From Saccharina japonica (taxonomy: Eukaryota > Sar > Phaeophyceae > Laminariales > Laminariaceae), in the NCBI GenBank assembly GCA_008828725.1, contig MEHQ01003258.1, positions 207,305 to 271,304 on the forward strand: a DNA stretch of 64,000 bases, read 5' to 3'. The notes under the pieces are model-generated. The model saw only the letters and a list, made by a program, of their open reading frames with translations. It searched no databases and was not told where the DNA came from. The translations under genes were made by a program, and so were the position numbers. This document shows positions 46,196 to 57,277 of this stretch, in pieces; positions within the stretch are counted from its first letter, which is position 1, and each line of letters opens with the position of its first letter.

Positions 46196-48987
46196 CTGCA
46201 AGCAAGAGAGTACAGGAAGGAGGGGCGAAGAAGGGAATGTCAAGTGTCATAGACTAAGAGAAAAACTTGATACTATTATACTGTCTCACATACACTGCAT
46301 GGTACACTGTGTACATATATAGCAATATGTATCGCTCCGTTGGACTCGCCTGCAGGATTATTTCACAACCAGCGTCAACTCTCAGACAAGCCAATTTCGC
46401 GCTGGAACGCATACGGCCGCATTGATGCAGCTAGGAACGGTTTGTGAAAATCGGCTCGCGTACACATCCGGGCATGAAGCGATATGACGGTTACCGCGCG
46501 CGCTCAACACAAGGATCCCGATGATACTCTCCGGAATGCTTTATGGACGCTCGACACTGCGGCCGATGCTTGCACAGGTTCGACATGAACACGACATACA
46601 TTCGCTAGTCCAAAGGTGTATTCAGGTTGGTTATTGCTCTACGGCTGCGAAATTTGGTCGGGATCAGGTACAGGCAGAGCCGCACGCAGCATGGATCGTC
46701 ACACCCGCGAGAGTGGCACGGTGGCCTCGAATACGCTGGTGCGCGTTCGGCATGCTTGATATTAGTATTAAGTTCATGGGAACAGGAGTGATGAGGCCAA
46801 AGGCTCGATATCATGTGCCTCGAACACATCATGGTTGCTAGATTCTGCTTGGAGTTTCGCAAAAAGTGACCCTTAATGTACCCGCATCCACGGTAGCAGT
46901 GACTGAACATGAAGCCGTCTACTTACAGCGGCAAAGGCCGGACAGTACTTCACAACTACTACATAATTGCAGTAAGACGAACAACAAACACAACTTCTTC
47001 ACGCATACAGGAGAGAAACTAGCTAACCAGAACATATTTGCCGACATTTTACGATATCCCATGCGCCTGTCATGGATCAGCCATGGGTATCCAATGGGTC
47101 TCAAATCCCACTTCGATGGGACACCCCTGAAATGCACCAATAACTGGTGGCAAAATCAAAATAGAAAGTCCAATGTTGTGCATATCGCTTAGCTGGGATT
47201 CTAATCTGTTTTCAAAAGGACAATACGATAACCGGCTTTGAAGTACGTCATGTACTAGTCAACATCAAAATCGACCATCACACGATTCGTGACGACGATT
47301 TCAATAAGCTGAGGAGATGCTGAAATGGTCCTGTCCATGAGCATTGCTTCACTGGCGTACTGAAGCTAGTTTGGTACGTATGCTCAATATGGCCGATAAC
47401 ACTTGACGACGCCCCACACGGTATTTGTCGAACTTGGACGCTGACGCTTCATTCTACTGTCTATGGGGGTCAGCACGTTTATGATATGAACATTAAGGCA
47501 GACGTTACGCGCTGTAATCTTGGAGGGGGCTTAATGGGAGATTCAACTCGAACAAGCTCGCAGGATTACGCCGAAAACGTTTCGTGTTGCTCTTCAATTT
47601 CTCAACTTTTAAACGATATCGTTCGACAATGCAACGGAAACTGAACTTAAAACTACAGCAAAGACGCGGAGCTCAAAGCTCAATCCAAACCATCTGCGTG
47701 AATTTGACGTGAAATGAAGCTGAACAGTTCAATGGCTTATGGTGTATTCACTTAACTGCAATTAGTTACGAATAACATATATATCTAGGTGGAAATTGAC
47801 GCAGTGGAAAACGACAAGCTCTCGCGCTACACACCGTGACTATTCGGCCTTTGCATGTACTGTTCACCTGATGGGTTCCTCACGTTATGAGTTAGAAAAC
47901 GAAAGATGTCGATACAACGGCCTCAAATTGCTTATTCGATGAGCCTGTGATTTTGTTGATGCTACAAGTAGTTTACGACAGAGATGCCAAGTAGTTTAGG
48001 AAGGATAACCGGTCCTCGGCGAAGGTTGTTGACCGGATGTTTCCTCCACTCTGAGTCAGCAGCCCAACTGGACGTATCGTCAAACAAGAGTGACAATGAA
48101 GCGCAGCCTCGGAACCGGTCGTAAACGGTCAACACATATCGAGGGAGCTCCGATAAAACTGAACAAGTCAAGACGGCCGTTTAGGGTGGGGGGATCGCGA
48201 CACCGTGGTTTTGCCGTTACGATCTTCAATCCATCGTTCTGTCATGGCCGTGGGATATGACGGTGTTAGCTCGGCAAGTTGAACAATAGTTTATCCTAAA
48301 TATATACGCCAAGTCGGGAGCGCTTTGTTGAGTATCTCCACAGCGGTTTGCACGGAATAATTAGTATCAACAAAATACCTGAAACACGTTTGGACCACAC
48401 ACGAATACTACTCGCGCAAAAAAGAGTGTCTAGACAAACCCAACGCCTATCCATCGGATGGGTATCGGTTGATGTCATCTGAACCCAGTCCCGTCACCTG
48501 GGCATTTGAGTACGGGCACTTGTAACATAAACCACGCACGCGGGGGTTGTAATTTTGCACTGTGACGACATCGTTTGCTTGATACGCGAATGAACACTTG
48601 CGTCGATTGGGCGTTAACTAGTACGCCAACAACAACACTTAAGAAGGGGGATAGTCCCCCGGGAAGTTGGTTGCATACTGTACTTTTGACGTCCGAGCCA
48701 ACTGCAACTGGTGTTTAACAACGTGAACGAATTCGACCGTAGCTCTGTACTGAAAATATTGTCCCTTCCATTCCTAAGGTCATGGGTTCATATAAAACGG
48801 TTCTATGTACGGATGCCGTTTCTACACCAAGCATGATACTCCTGGTACTATATGTGATGCCCAACACGTTATTCCAAAGTCAATCGTAATCTGCACACCG
48901 ACTTGACATACACCACCCTTCCTACTGTAGTCTCGTATCGGAGTGTACATTACTAGACGTATGCTGCAGTGTCGTCGCTCATCTCAC
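46196..48987. other. Putative intron between beta-helix exons; nothing else recognised
   Basis: The open frames here are short and without motifs on both strands. The length suits a long intron or intergenic DNA. Confidence 0.35.
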
Positions 48988-49068
48988 CTCCGTCTAAGGA
49001 CGCCGAGTTTTTTAGAAAATTGATCCTGCCAATCATACCGACCTCTGTCTCGTACGCCGTTATACCAC
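48988..49068 (-). CDS. 81-base exon coding one beta-helix rung (polymorphic outer membrane protein-like)
   Basis: Minus-strand exon with acceptor ATTCGCAG and donor GTGAGA, phase 1 at both ends. It codes GG, 'ITAYETEVGMIG', 'RINFLKNSASLDG' and G, the same rung pattern as the exons at 46.1 and 31.9 kb. The sequences of the three rungs differ at most non-pattern positions, so they are not recent copies of each other. Neighbouring minus-strand sequence at about 54,900-55,020 has an acceptor-like TTCATTTTAG followed by 'IHVRGTVIVDTDVLMERVTL', which could be an upstream exon of the same kind of gene, but no donor was found. Confidence 0.6.
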
Positions 49069-52000
49069 CTGCGAATAGGTGCGTGCAGGGCGTAGCGGTG
49101 ACGTGGAAAAACGATGGAAGATTACCTTGAAACACCAAGGCTACGATGGCAGAACATGTTAGGTACACTGCACCGTAAGCGCATGTCAATCAAAACCACA
49201 ACGATCGTCAGTATTGACACTATCCCATGCGACGTGTATACCATCCGTGGTGGGTTACAACATGAGTTCGAGATTCGGTTGGTAGATGGTGTGCAACGTT
49301 TTCTGGGTGGCGTCGTTGATATGCTTAAATCGTGAGTAGGATGATTTCGTATTTTGCCCGGACGGTGTGGCTTCGATGTGCCTGCCAATTCCCTCACCGC
49401 TTCCCAAGCCCCTTACATCAATGTCATATTTTCGACCGTCGGAATGAGCATGGATGTATATGTACCTACGTAGAGAGGACGAAGCGACGGCGGAGATGAG
49501 CTCACGACCGAGAGACTGAGTGGGAACTTCGTTCAAACTCGACCGGGTACGCAAGACTAGGTACACTTGGTCAGTGGGATTTGGGCGAGTGGCAAGTTGA
49601 ACCCGCATTCGATGAAACCGTAATCGTTCGATTTTTGCTGAGCTCTTCGTGCCGCGATAACGACCGTGCTAGACGAGGCCCGGCTTGAGTATTAACAGGG
49701 TGTACAGTAGCACTAAGACGCACTCTAGAAATTAATATGTCAAGGGAGGCGAAATGTTATTCATAATGTGGTATAGCAAGCCAAATCTGAACAGGGTCGA
49801 GTACATGCATACAAGATACGAGGCGTACACAAGGCTAAGATTAGTGCAAGGTGCGTGGAGTCCAAGTACTCGGCACACGAGCCTAGCACCACAACCGAGT
49901 TCAAACACGAGTATCCCGAAGTGAAACGTACGTAGGCAAGGCGAATGGGTGGCAATGTTTGGTCGTAGGTATGACTAGGTTCCGAGCACATACTACAGTA
50001 ACTTTCGACTATTAAAAGATGGCTTCCGCTTGATTAACGACACCACAGTGCCTACCGAATATTCACGGGTAGCCATGATTTTGAGGAATGCGTGCGAAAC
50101 AAGGTATTGGACCCCATCAGGCGCTTGTCTACAATGACGGTTGCAAAATGGGGTGGCTACGAAAACGCACAGAAAAGTAGGCGACAACCGCGGGGCATTT
50201 GGGATCGATGAAGACAACGTAGCCACCGATATCTCCTGTAGAAGAGGCATTCAAGAAATCGGGAAGTACCCCTCAAACAGTTTCTCAAAGCTGTAGAAAC
50301 ACTTCCTTTGAAGATTACCAACGGTGAGAATCACCACCGAGAGCAAATCTAGCGGTTCAGAGTTTTCGTACGTATATATAAGGTTACTCGTTGAAGGGGT
50401 GTATGAGATTGTAGGTCGAACTTGATTACCATGTGTCGCATTCATTGATAGATGTGGCGGTGTTGAAATCTTGTTGTATATGCGACGTGTGGACGAGCGA
50501 TGTGTTTAGTATGGCGCAGGCTAGAAAACGTCCATGGCCGTTGGTGTCGCCATGTGAGTGTTACACAACCAGCGGAACATGACAAATTCTGCAAGTGTGG
50601 TATTTCAGCGCTAGTACGGTAAATGTCGGTAACGAGGGGGCGATCATAGTACTATCATGCGCCTACGCCCCGGCTGGCGTCCATCGCCAGTATTGGTTGG
50701 GGGCGCTCACGTTTACGGTCAACAGCGTTTAACAGGCAATCATATTTAGACAGGAGGTGGATGACAAGTCAATTTGAAGCTGATCGTATTAATGCCCACG
50801 GAACAGCACACGATAGACACGGTATCGATACCCATCTGGTTCTGTAGACGTATTGTGTACTGATATCTACTGTATGTAATGTCGGCAGTACTGTAGTCTA
50901 TTACGACCACCTGTGGTACTGGTGTTTACTTTTCTCTGTTGCATGTATGACAATATTTCAGCACAAATGGTCAAGGTGTACGTATTCGCAGGTAGTAGAT
51001 TACTTGCACTACTGCACTGCTGTATTGACTAGACCAGGCATACGTGCGACGTCAATGTCGACCAACATATGACTCAGAATTGAGAGAAAACAGACTTCCG
51101 TGAATATTACGCATGATCTCTTCACATATCACGGCTATTCCCGACCCCCCCTCCGGGGATGAAAGAGGCATATTTCCAGTATATGATTCCTATGACGGTG
51201 TATGCTTTCGCTGGAACTCCGTTTGGCACGTGGGGGTGTACAGCTGTAGTCATAAAGCCTCGTACGTATGTATTCCCTCTTCTCTCTTACTGCTACCAAA
51301 AGTCAATATTATGCACCCAAGCAAAAGTGCGATATGTCGGCATCGTGAGTTGTCCTTCGCGCTCTGTTGATGCGTACGCTGCGTGCTGTATAGATGAATT
51401 GTCGTAAACAATTGTCTGCGTATTACTCTTACGTGTGAATTTCTATATAGGGCCGACGGGGACCAACTTGATGGCGGGGAATATTTATGTTGCGGCGACA
51501 CGGAATTTGTTACGCGTATGAACGTGTACCCCGTACCCATGGATGCAGAGCGAGGTGAATGCCGCTGTACCTCGACTAATACTGCACTACTGTAGAGTGC
51601 ATACTGAAGTATTCCTGAACTACAATCACGACTATTGGTGCTTCGTAGGTCCGACGGCAGTAGCAGTTTGAGTTGGCGGTACGTAACACGTCAATTATAT
51701 GCACGCAAAATTCAGAGAGCACACAATAACAGTTCCAACTAAAACTTCATAAAACAAAGGCCTGCCTTCGTACCATCCTTTCTTTCCCTCTCGCACGTAT
51801 AACGCTTACAGCTTCTCCGAGACCAACATAGTTGGACAGGAATCAAAGACCCGATCCTCCGTGACTCTCGGCGACGCTTCGCGTTGCGCGCGTCCCAACA
51901 TGCGAGTCCACCGGCGCTCAGTTCTCTACTCTAACAAACTGCAGAAATGAGGGGTCATACACGACGTCTTCAGAGGTTGGAATATTTTTGCGCCTACACC

Positions 52001-53000
52001 GCCCGCGTGAGCCCTCGACCAGGCCACCGCGGTGACATTCCCCAGTCAAGCCTGAGGCCGGGGAGCACCGTACCGGACGATGTCAATGAAAAGTTCCTTC
52101 TCGCGCCGAGAAAAGTTCCTCCAATGGCGCAGAGGACTCGGAATTATTGTGCGTTGTCGAGACAAATCCGGTATTGTACATATGTTGTGTGTTGTGCCGT
52201 CCAGTACTGTAGCATGTACCACACTCTCGTCCTGGGTCGAACTGTACGCACGCACCCAGAAGCTCCGTGCGAAACTGTGAGGGTTGTGATCGGTTTGTGT
52301 TCAACAACACCGTTTACGTTCAAACCTTGGACCTCTCGAGGCATATTTCCGTATGCTCGTGTCCTTTATTATTACACATGACGGCCGTTCCTGTGCTTCT
52401 CATCAAACTCGTGCTACGGGGATTTGCATTTGGAACCACGACAGCCCTTGTCGGCAGATCACAGGCATACTATTTGCACCTGTCAAGGTTTCGTCTAATA
52501 CGCAGGGTTCGGAGCCTGACTTAGAAATAACTCTCCGCGGCAGTACACCCACTGCTAGCTGGTTGATCAGCCCGCTCATATTTATATTGAGCACTACCAA
52601 CCGTGGTTGACATGTTGGAGCAAGACTGCCAGGAAGGACGTAGTTCTTTCCCGTACAACGATAAAATATCATTTCCGTGACATATCGGCAAAACATAGTA
52701 CAAAAGGTACGATTGTACCATGATACAACCATGAAACTATTTACGCATAGTTGATACAACCTTGACAAATGGTCGCACAGGCGGGTACAGGCAGAAGCAT
52801 GCTGCCATGTTGGTGTTGGACAGATGCTTATCCACCGATGATACGAACCCAGAAGATTGATGTTATGTAGAGGGGCCGCTTAGTGTGACATCAAACTTGC
52901 CAAACAATAGACATCTGAGTCTAGATGTAGTGGTGAGAGGAGTGAGAGAGTGGGGTAGGCCCATGCCCTTTCTCCAGTTACCCAGGCTACAATCCGTTCG
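49069..53000. other. Intergenic or intronic, no gene recognised
   Basis: Several frames of 60-144 codons exist on both strands without domain signatures or splice-consistent structure. At 53,009-53,143 a ~75-base tandem repeat shares 'CCAACCCGGTGGGTTATGCC'. Confidence 0.4.
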
Positions 53001-53194
53001 CTACAGCCCGTAGGACCTCGCGAGAGGAAAAACCAACCCGGTGGGTTATGCCGCATACTGGTCAAAACGGTAAGTATCTACTCGTAGGACCTCGTGAAGA
53101 ACAAAACCAACCCGGTGGGTTATGCCGCATATTGGTCGAAGCGTAACATGATACGCAGCGTTTATTGTCGCCGGTGCTACGTGGTGTTGTGCTT

Positions 53195-53425
53195 GGGTAC
53201 TGTAACATGCTACTGGTGGTGGAACCAGTATAACCTATTGCTTCCCCCGGCTACAGCAGTACCAGTGCTATCTGCTGCTTTCTTCGGCTACAGCAGTAGT
53301 ATGGTGACACATGCTCTGCTGTATCGGGCTATAACAGTGGCGATGAACATTGATCAGAGATGTAGGTGTTCATGCCCTAGTATCTGTCATACTCCCCCTT
53401 AATGGAAATCGCGCTGTTGTACTGG
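53195..53425 (+). repeat. Duplicated segment, copy A
   Basis: This stretch shares CTTCCCCCGGCTACAGC, 'TCGGCTACAGCAG' and GCGATGAACATTGATCAGAG with 54,110-54,475, in the same order. The two copies lie either side of the 60-base minisatellite. Confidence 0.7.
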
Positions 53426-53521
53426 TATGTACTAGAGCAACACCATTTTTACAGCTAGATGGCTACTGAGTACCTACTGCTAATGTATTTTGCATCAAAA
53501 CCTAGCCCACACGTATAATTA

Positions 53522-53935
53522 ACTTGAATAAAGTGCCGATCATGGCTAACGATCATCAGCACTCGTTGAAAGCCAATAGAAACTCCACTAAAGTGCCGCT
53601 CGTGGCTAACGATCACCAGGACTCGTTGGAAGCAGAAACAAACTTGACTAAAGTACCGATCGTGGCTAACGATCATCAGCACTCGTTGGAAGCAAAATAG
53701 AAACGTGACTCAAGTACCGATCATGGTTAACGATCATCAGAACTCGTTGGAAGCGATATAAAATTGACTAAAGTGCCGATCATGGCTAACGATCACCAGC
53801 ACTCGTTGGAAGCGATAAAAAATTACTAAAAAGGACGGTCATGGCTAACGGTCATCAGCACTCGTTGGAAGCGTTGTAACTTGACCAAAGTGCCGATCAT
53901 GGCTAACGATCATCAGCACTCGTTGAAACGATACT
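53522..53935 (+). repeat. Minisatellite, seven units of ~60 bases
   Basis: Units begin at about 53,531, 53,591, 53,651, 53,712, 53,771, 53,830 and 53,888. Each has a conserved ~40-base part (GCCGATCATGGCTAACGATC, then CATCAGCACTCGTTGGAAGC) and a less conserved A-rich part. GATC/CGATC arms flank GGCTAA, giving each unit a small inverted repeat. Confidence 0.9.
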
Positions 53936-54109
53936 CCAGTGATCAGCTCATTCGCCAAGGAATTTAACAACTACTCGCCCCGTACAAAATACAGCCCGTC
54001 GGGGTCCTCAACGAACTGGTCGTAGGTACGCCGCATTTGTAGTTGAACCGCAACGTAACACGCCGTGTGTTGCTGTTTGCTGCCAATAAAATCACCGTCG
54101 ATACTGCTG

Positions 54110-54475
54110 CACTTGGCTACTGCAACACGCTATTGGCGGAACCAGTACTACCTACGTTGGCCGACGAAGTAGCGGTCAGCCGATCCAGTTATGGCCGGGC
54201 GTAGCACGCGTAAACTTGATTATTGACTCGTCGCGATCCCGAAGCGACCGAGTGGTACTTGATAACGTATTGTGGCTGCTGCTTCCCGCTCACAGCAATA
54301 TTACAGTAGTTCTATGTACGGCTTCCCCCGGCTACAGCTACCTACTGCTCTACTCGGCTACAGCAGCACTAGTGCTAACTATTGCTCCCCCAGGAAACGG
54401 CAGTGGCGATGAACATTGATCAGAGATGTAGATGTTCGTGCCGTAATATCTTTAACACTCCCTCAATGAAAAGCG
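54110..54475 (+). repeat. Duplicated segment, copy B
   Basis: Second copy of the 53,195-53,425 segment, with an extra ~100 bases between shared blocks. It ends near CACTCCCTCAATG, matching CTCCCCCTTAATG in copy A. Confidence 0.65.
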
Positions 54476-55319
54476 TACTATGGTGGGCACTGAAGCACCG
54501 ACTAATGTTAACCCTGTCTGTTGTCGACACTCGGTTTAAACGTCTACGAAGTCCACTAAGGGTAAGAAAACTTATAAATATACTGGTTGTGGCTCCAACA
54601 TCTTCCCGGTCATCAACGAAAAAACAAAAACGCCGGCATAACTAGGGGTCTGCCTGGGAATCAAAATACCATCGACGTCGTGAAAAAGGGTCCAAAACGC
54701 ACACCGTACAGCAGTATGTATGTATTCCAAGACCGCTCATGGTCCTACGTATATGCATCTGAGTGCTGGTCATAACTTGAGTAAACTACATTTCGTGCAG
54801 GAGAACGTCGTTCCAGACGTGTGTCCCTCTCTTTACTGTCAAGCTTGCCAACTGCAATGCAAATCCCAACCACTTTGAATAATCACAGCGTTTCACTGTC
54901 TATGCCCACGATAAAGAGCTCTGTACTCAACGTAACACGTTCCATTAAAACATCGGTATCTACGATAACGGTACCCCGCACATGAATACCTAAAATGAAG
55001 TAGCAACCCCCACTAGCGAGCTCCCTCATTTCTGGTAAAGTCGACAGCCAAGAAACAAACCGCCAACGAAAAACAACCCACACGCTTGATCGTCCAGACG
55101 TCTCTTCCAGGAGGTATATTGAAACGGTGCTGTTCGTGTTGCTACTATTATCAGCAGTGACTGCTTGTACTAGACGTTGACTACGTATGTATTGGTTACT
55201 CAACCTACACTTAACGCTCCTCCTCAACGGAAAGATACACCAATTTACGCACCAGATATAATGCTAACCAGTATTGGTAAAACTGATAGAAGCTTGTGTG
55301 AAGTGTCAATCATGACTAA
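54476..55319. other. Intergenic, with one weak beta-helix exon candidate
   Basis: The only coding-like stretch is minus strand, about 55,010-54,890, described under the 49.0-kb exon. Nothing else is recognised. Confidence 0.3.
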
Positions 55320-55528
55320 GGGCCCGTTTTAACGAAGAAGAAAAAAAATCAATTTGGAAAAAAATATATTCAAATCCGCTTTTCATTGGTCAGAACCCGC
55401 ACCACCACCCAAGATTATACCCCAAGATCCTAATCTTTGGTGCTGGTGCGTGTGTTGACCAATGAAAAGCGAATTTTCATTTTCATTTTTCCAAATTGAA
55501 TTTATTTTATACTCGTTAAAATGGGCCC
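55320..55528. mobile_element. Harbinger-like MITE, 209 bases, TAA target duplication
   Basis: The termini are inverted repeats GGGCCCGTTTTAACGA and, from the other end, GGGCCCATTTTAACGA. TAA stands on both sides (55,317-55,319 and 55,529-55,531). Almost the whole element folds on itself: CAATTTGG, GCTTTTCATTGGTCA and CGCACCA each recur as complements in mirror order. A 3-base TAA duplication with G-rich termini fits PIF/Harbinger. Removing the element and one TAA restores a sequence like the 60-base minisatellite unit, so the empty site is visible in this window. Confidence 0.85.
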
Positions 55529-55531
55529 TAA

Positions 55532-57149
55532 CGGTCACCAGCACTTGTTGCAACCGATAGAAACTTGACTAAACAACCGAGCACGGCTAACGCAAACCAG
55601 TCGTTGCTGTACCCGTCGATGCTGTAGCAGTCGTTGCCATATCGGTCGTTGCTATACGCTCGACGTCTTTCGGACACGATGACCATGATTATGATGATGG
55701 TGAATATAGATATGATGATGATTATGATGATGACGACGAAGAAGCTTGCACCGTGTCTTGATCGAGTAGTAATATATGTAAAACGCGGAGTAGTTGTGGT
55801 AGTCTCAGTAGTTCCCACTGGAGATAAGGTAGCTATCGATAGGATGTAGAGCTGCTCCAGGATCCGATCTTCTTGTCGCTGCGGCCGTCCAATGGACCGC
55901 CTCCGGTGGTTGGTTGCATGACTTCTGCAACGTTATTCGAAATTTCACCATTCTCTCCCCCTTCGAACGGCTTTTCCGTCGTCGGGGGTGTGTCGAAACA
56001 ACGCCAGCGTCGCTGCTTAAACTTCTGCGTTCGTAAATAGTATGAGGGCCGTTTAGACGTTGGTGTTGCTGCGCTGTCTCCCTTATTTTACCGCAACAGC
56101 GCCCCTTCGGGCAAACAATATAGTGCAATTACAAAACAAATCCATATTTGTTTTCAGTCGAAATACTATTTCTGGTGGAATTTCTACATTTCCATGACTA
56201 CTGATATGGTGTTGTTTTATCAGAAATAGTATCGTTGCTGTAAAAAAAAGATATAAACATACCTACTCTTTCACGATTTGAGGTAGGTCGTTAGTTATGA
56301 GTGGACCGTATACACCTCTCTTCTTCGTGACAAGAAGACCAAAGCAGCCCAACCGAAGCAGCCCAACTGGCGTATCACAGCTCTTCGCAAACAGCCCACC
56401 GAAGCAGCCCAACTGACGTATAGTATAACATAAGCCACAACTACCCGCGCAGAGCACACGAGCACACGACCATCTGACAAACACCCGGGCAGAGTACACG
56501 ACACACCACACGTAAGGCACACGCCACATAGGACTTTCTAGATCTATCAACAAGGTCGTGTTGTCGTCGGGGGCCCGCTTGGATCTATCCCCGGGAACTA
56601 AACAAAACACAAGAAAAAAAAAGGAACACGAGTAGTAACCCACAGCAGAACAGCAGCAGCAGCGGCAGCAGCAGTACTACATTAGTAGCAGCGGTAGTTG
56701 TGTGCGTATATGTATGTGTGTACTCCCGTGCTGCCGCTGCCGCTGTTTCGTACTGCTGTTTCGTATGTTGCTATTGCTGCTGCTGCTGCTGCTGCTGTTC
56801 CTTCGTCTGTACAGGGATGTAGCAAATAAAAACAGGCGGAAAATATTTTGTTCTTCACTTTTTCACTTTTTTTGTTTTTTATGCTGATGGCAGCAGCACG
56901 ACTACAATTACACTACTCCGTACTTCACTTTACTTTGCCAGCAACATTGAGACATTTAGGCAAATCTCGACATTGTGATCTGCACAACACAAGACAGAAT
57001 AACACAGGGAAACAAGAACATGGGGGGCAAGGGGGGAGGTACTGCTCAGGTGCTCTCCTCTGCTGCCTGCTGCTGCTTGCTACTGCTGCTGCTGCTATAC
57101 GAGTGTGTGTATGTACGTACAGCTGCTGCTGCGGCTGCTTTTTATCAAA
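55532..57149. other. Intergenic with triplet repeats
   Basis: CAG runs at about 56,649-56,672 and CTG runs at 56,775-56,798 are complementary and could pair. AAGCAGCCCAACTG recurs at about 56,355 and 56,402. (ATGATG)-like sequence lies at 55,680-55,735. No gene is recognised. Confidence 0.45.
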
Positions 57150-57277
57150 CTAGCGGTACAGCCACGGCTCCACCCGTGGCCCTAGCCCTGCACACGTGGC
57201 CATTCGGCTAACCTTGAAGCACCCTTAGCGGTGACATACCTTGTCAGAGACCTTGTGAGCGACCTTGCTAGGCCGCC
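57150..57277 (-). mobile_element. Helitron 3' end, copy 3
   Basis: Read on the minus strand: hairpin with the same 7-bp GCCACGG/CCGTGGC stem (57,161-57,180), loop GTGGAG, then CTAG at 57,153-57,150 followed by T. The preceding ~70 bases have GC character like the other copies, but match them only near the hairpin. The element would extend rightward into the satellite array. Where it stops is not visible. Confidence 0.65.

Noticed and set aside
53522-53935. CRISPR-like array (constant ~40 bases, variable ~20 bases)
   Set aside because: The variable parts are drifted versions of each other, unit spacing is that of a minisatellite, there are no cas genes, and the genome is eukaryotic.
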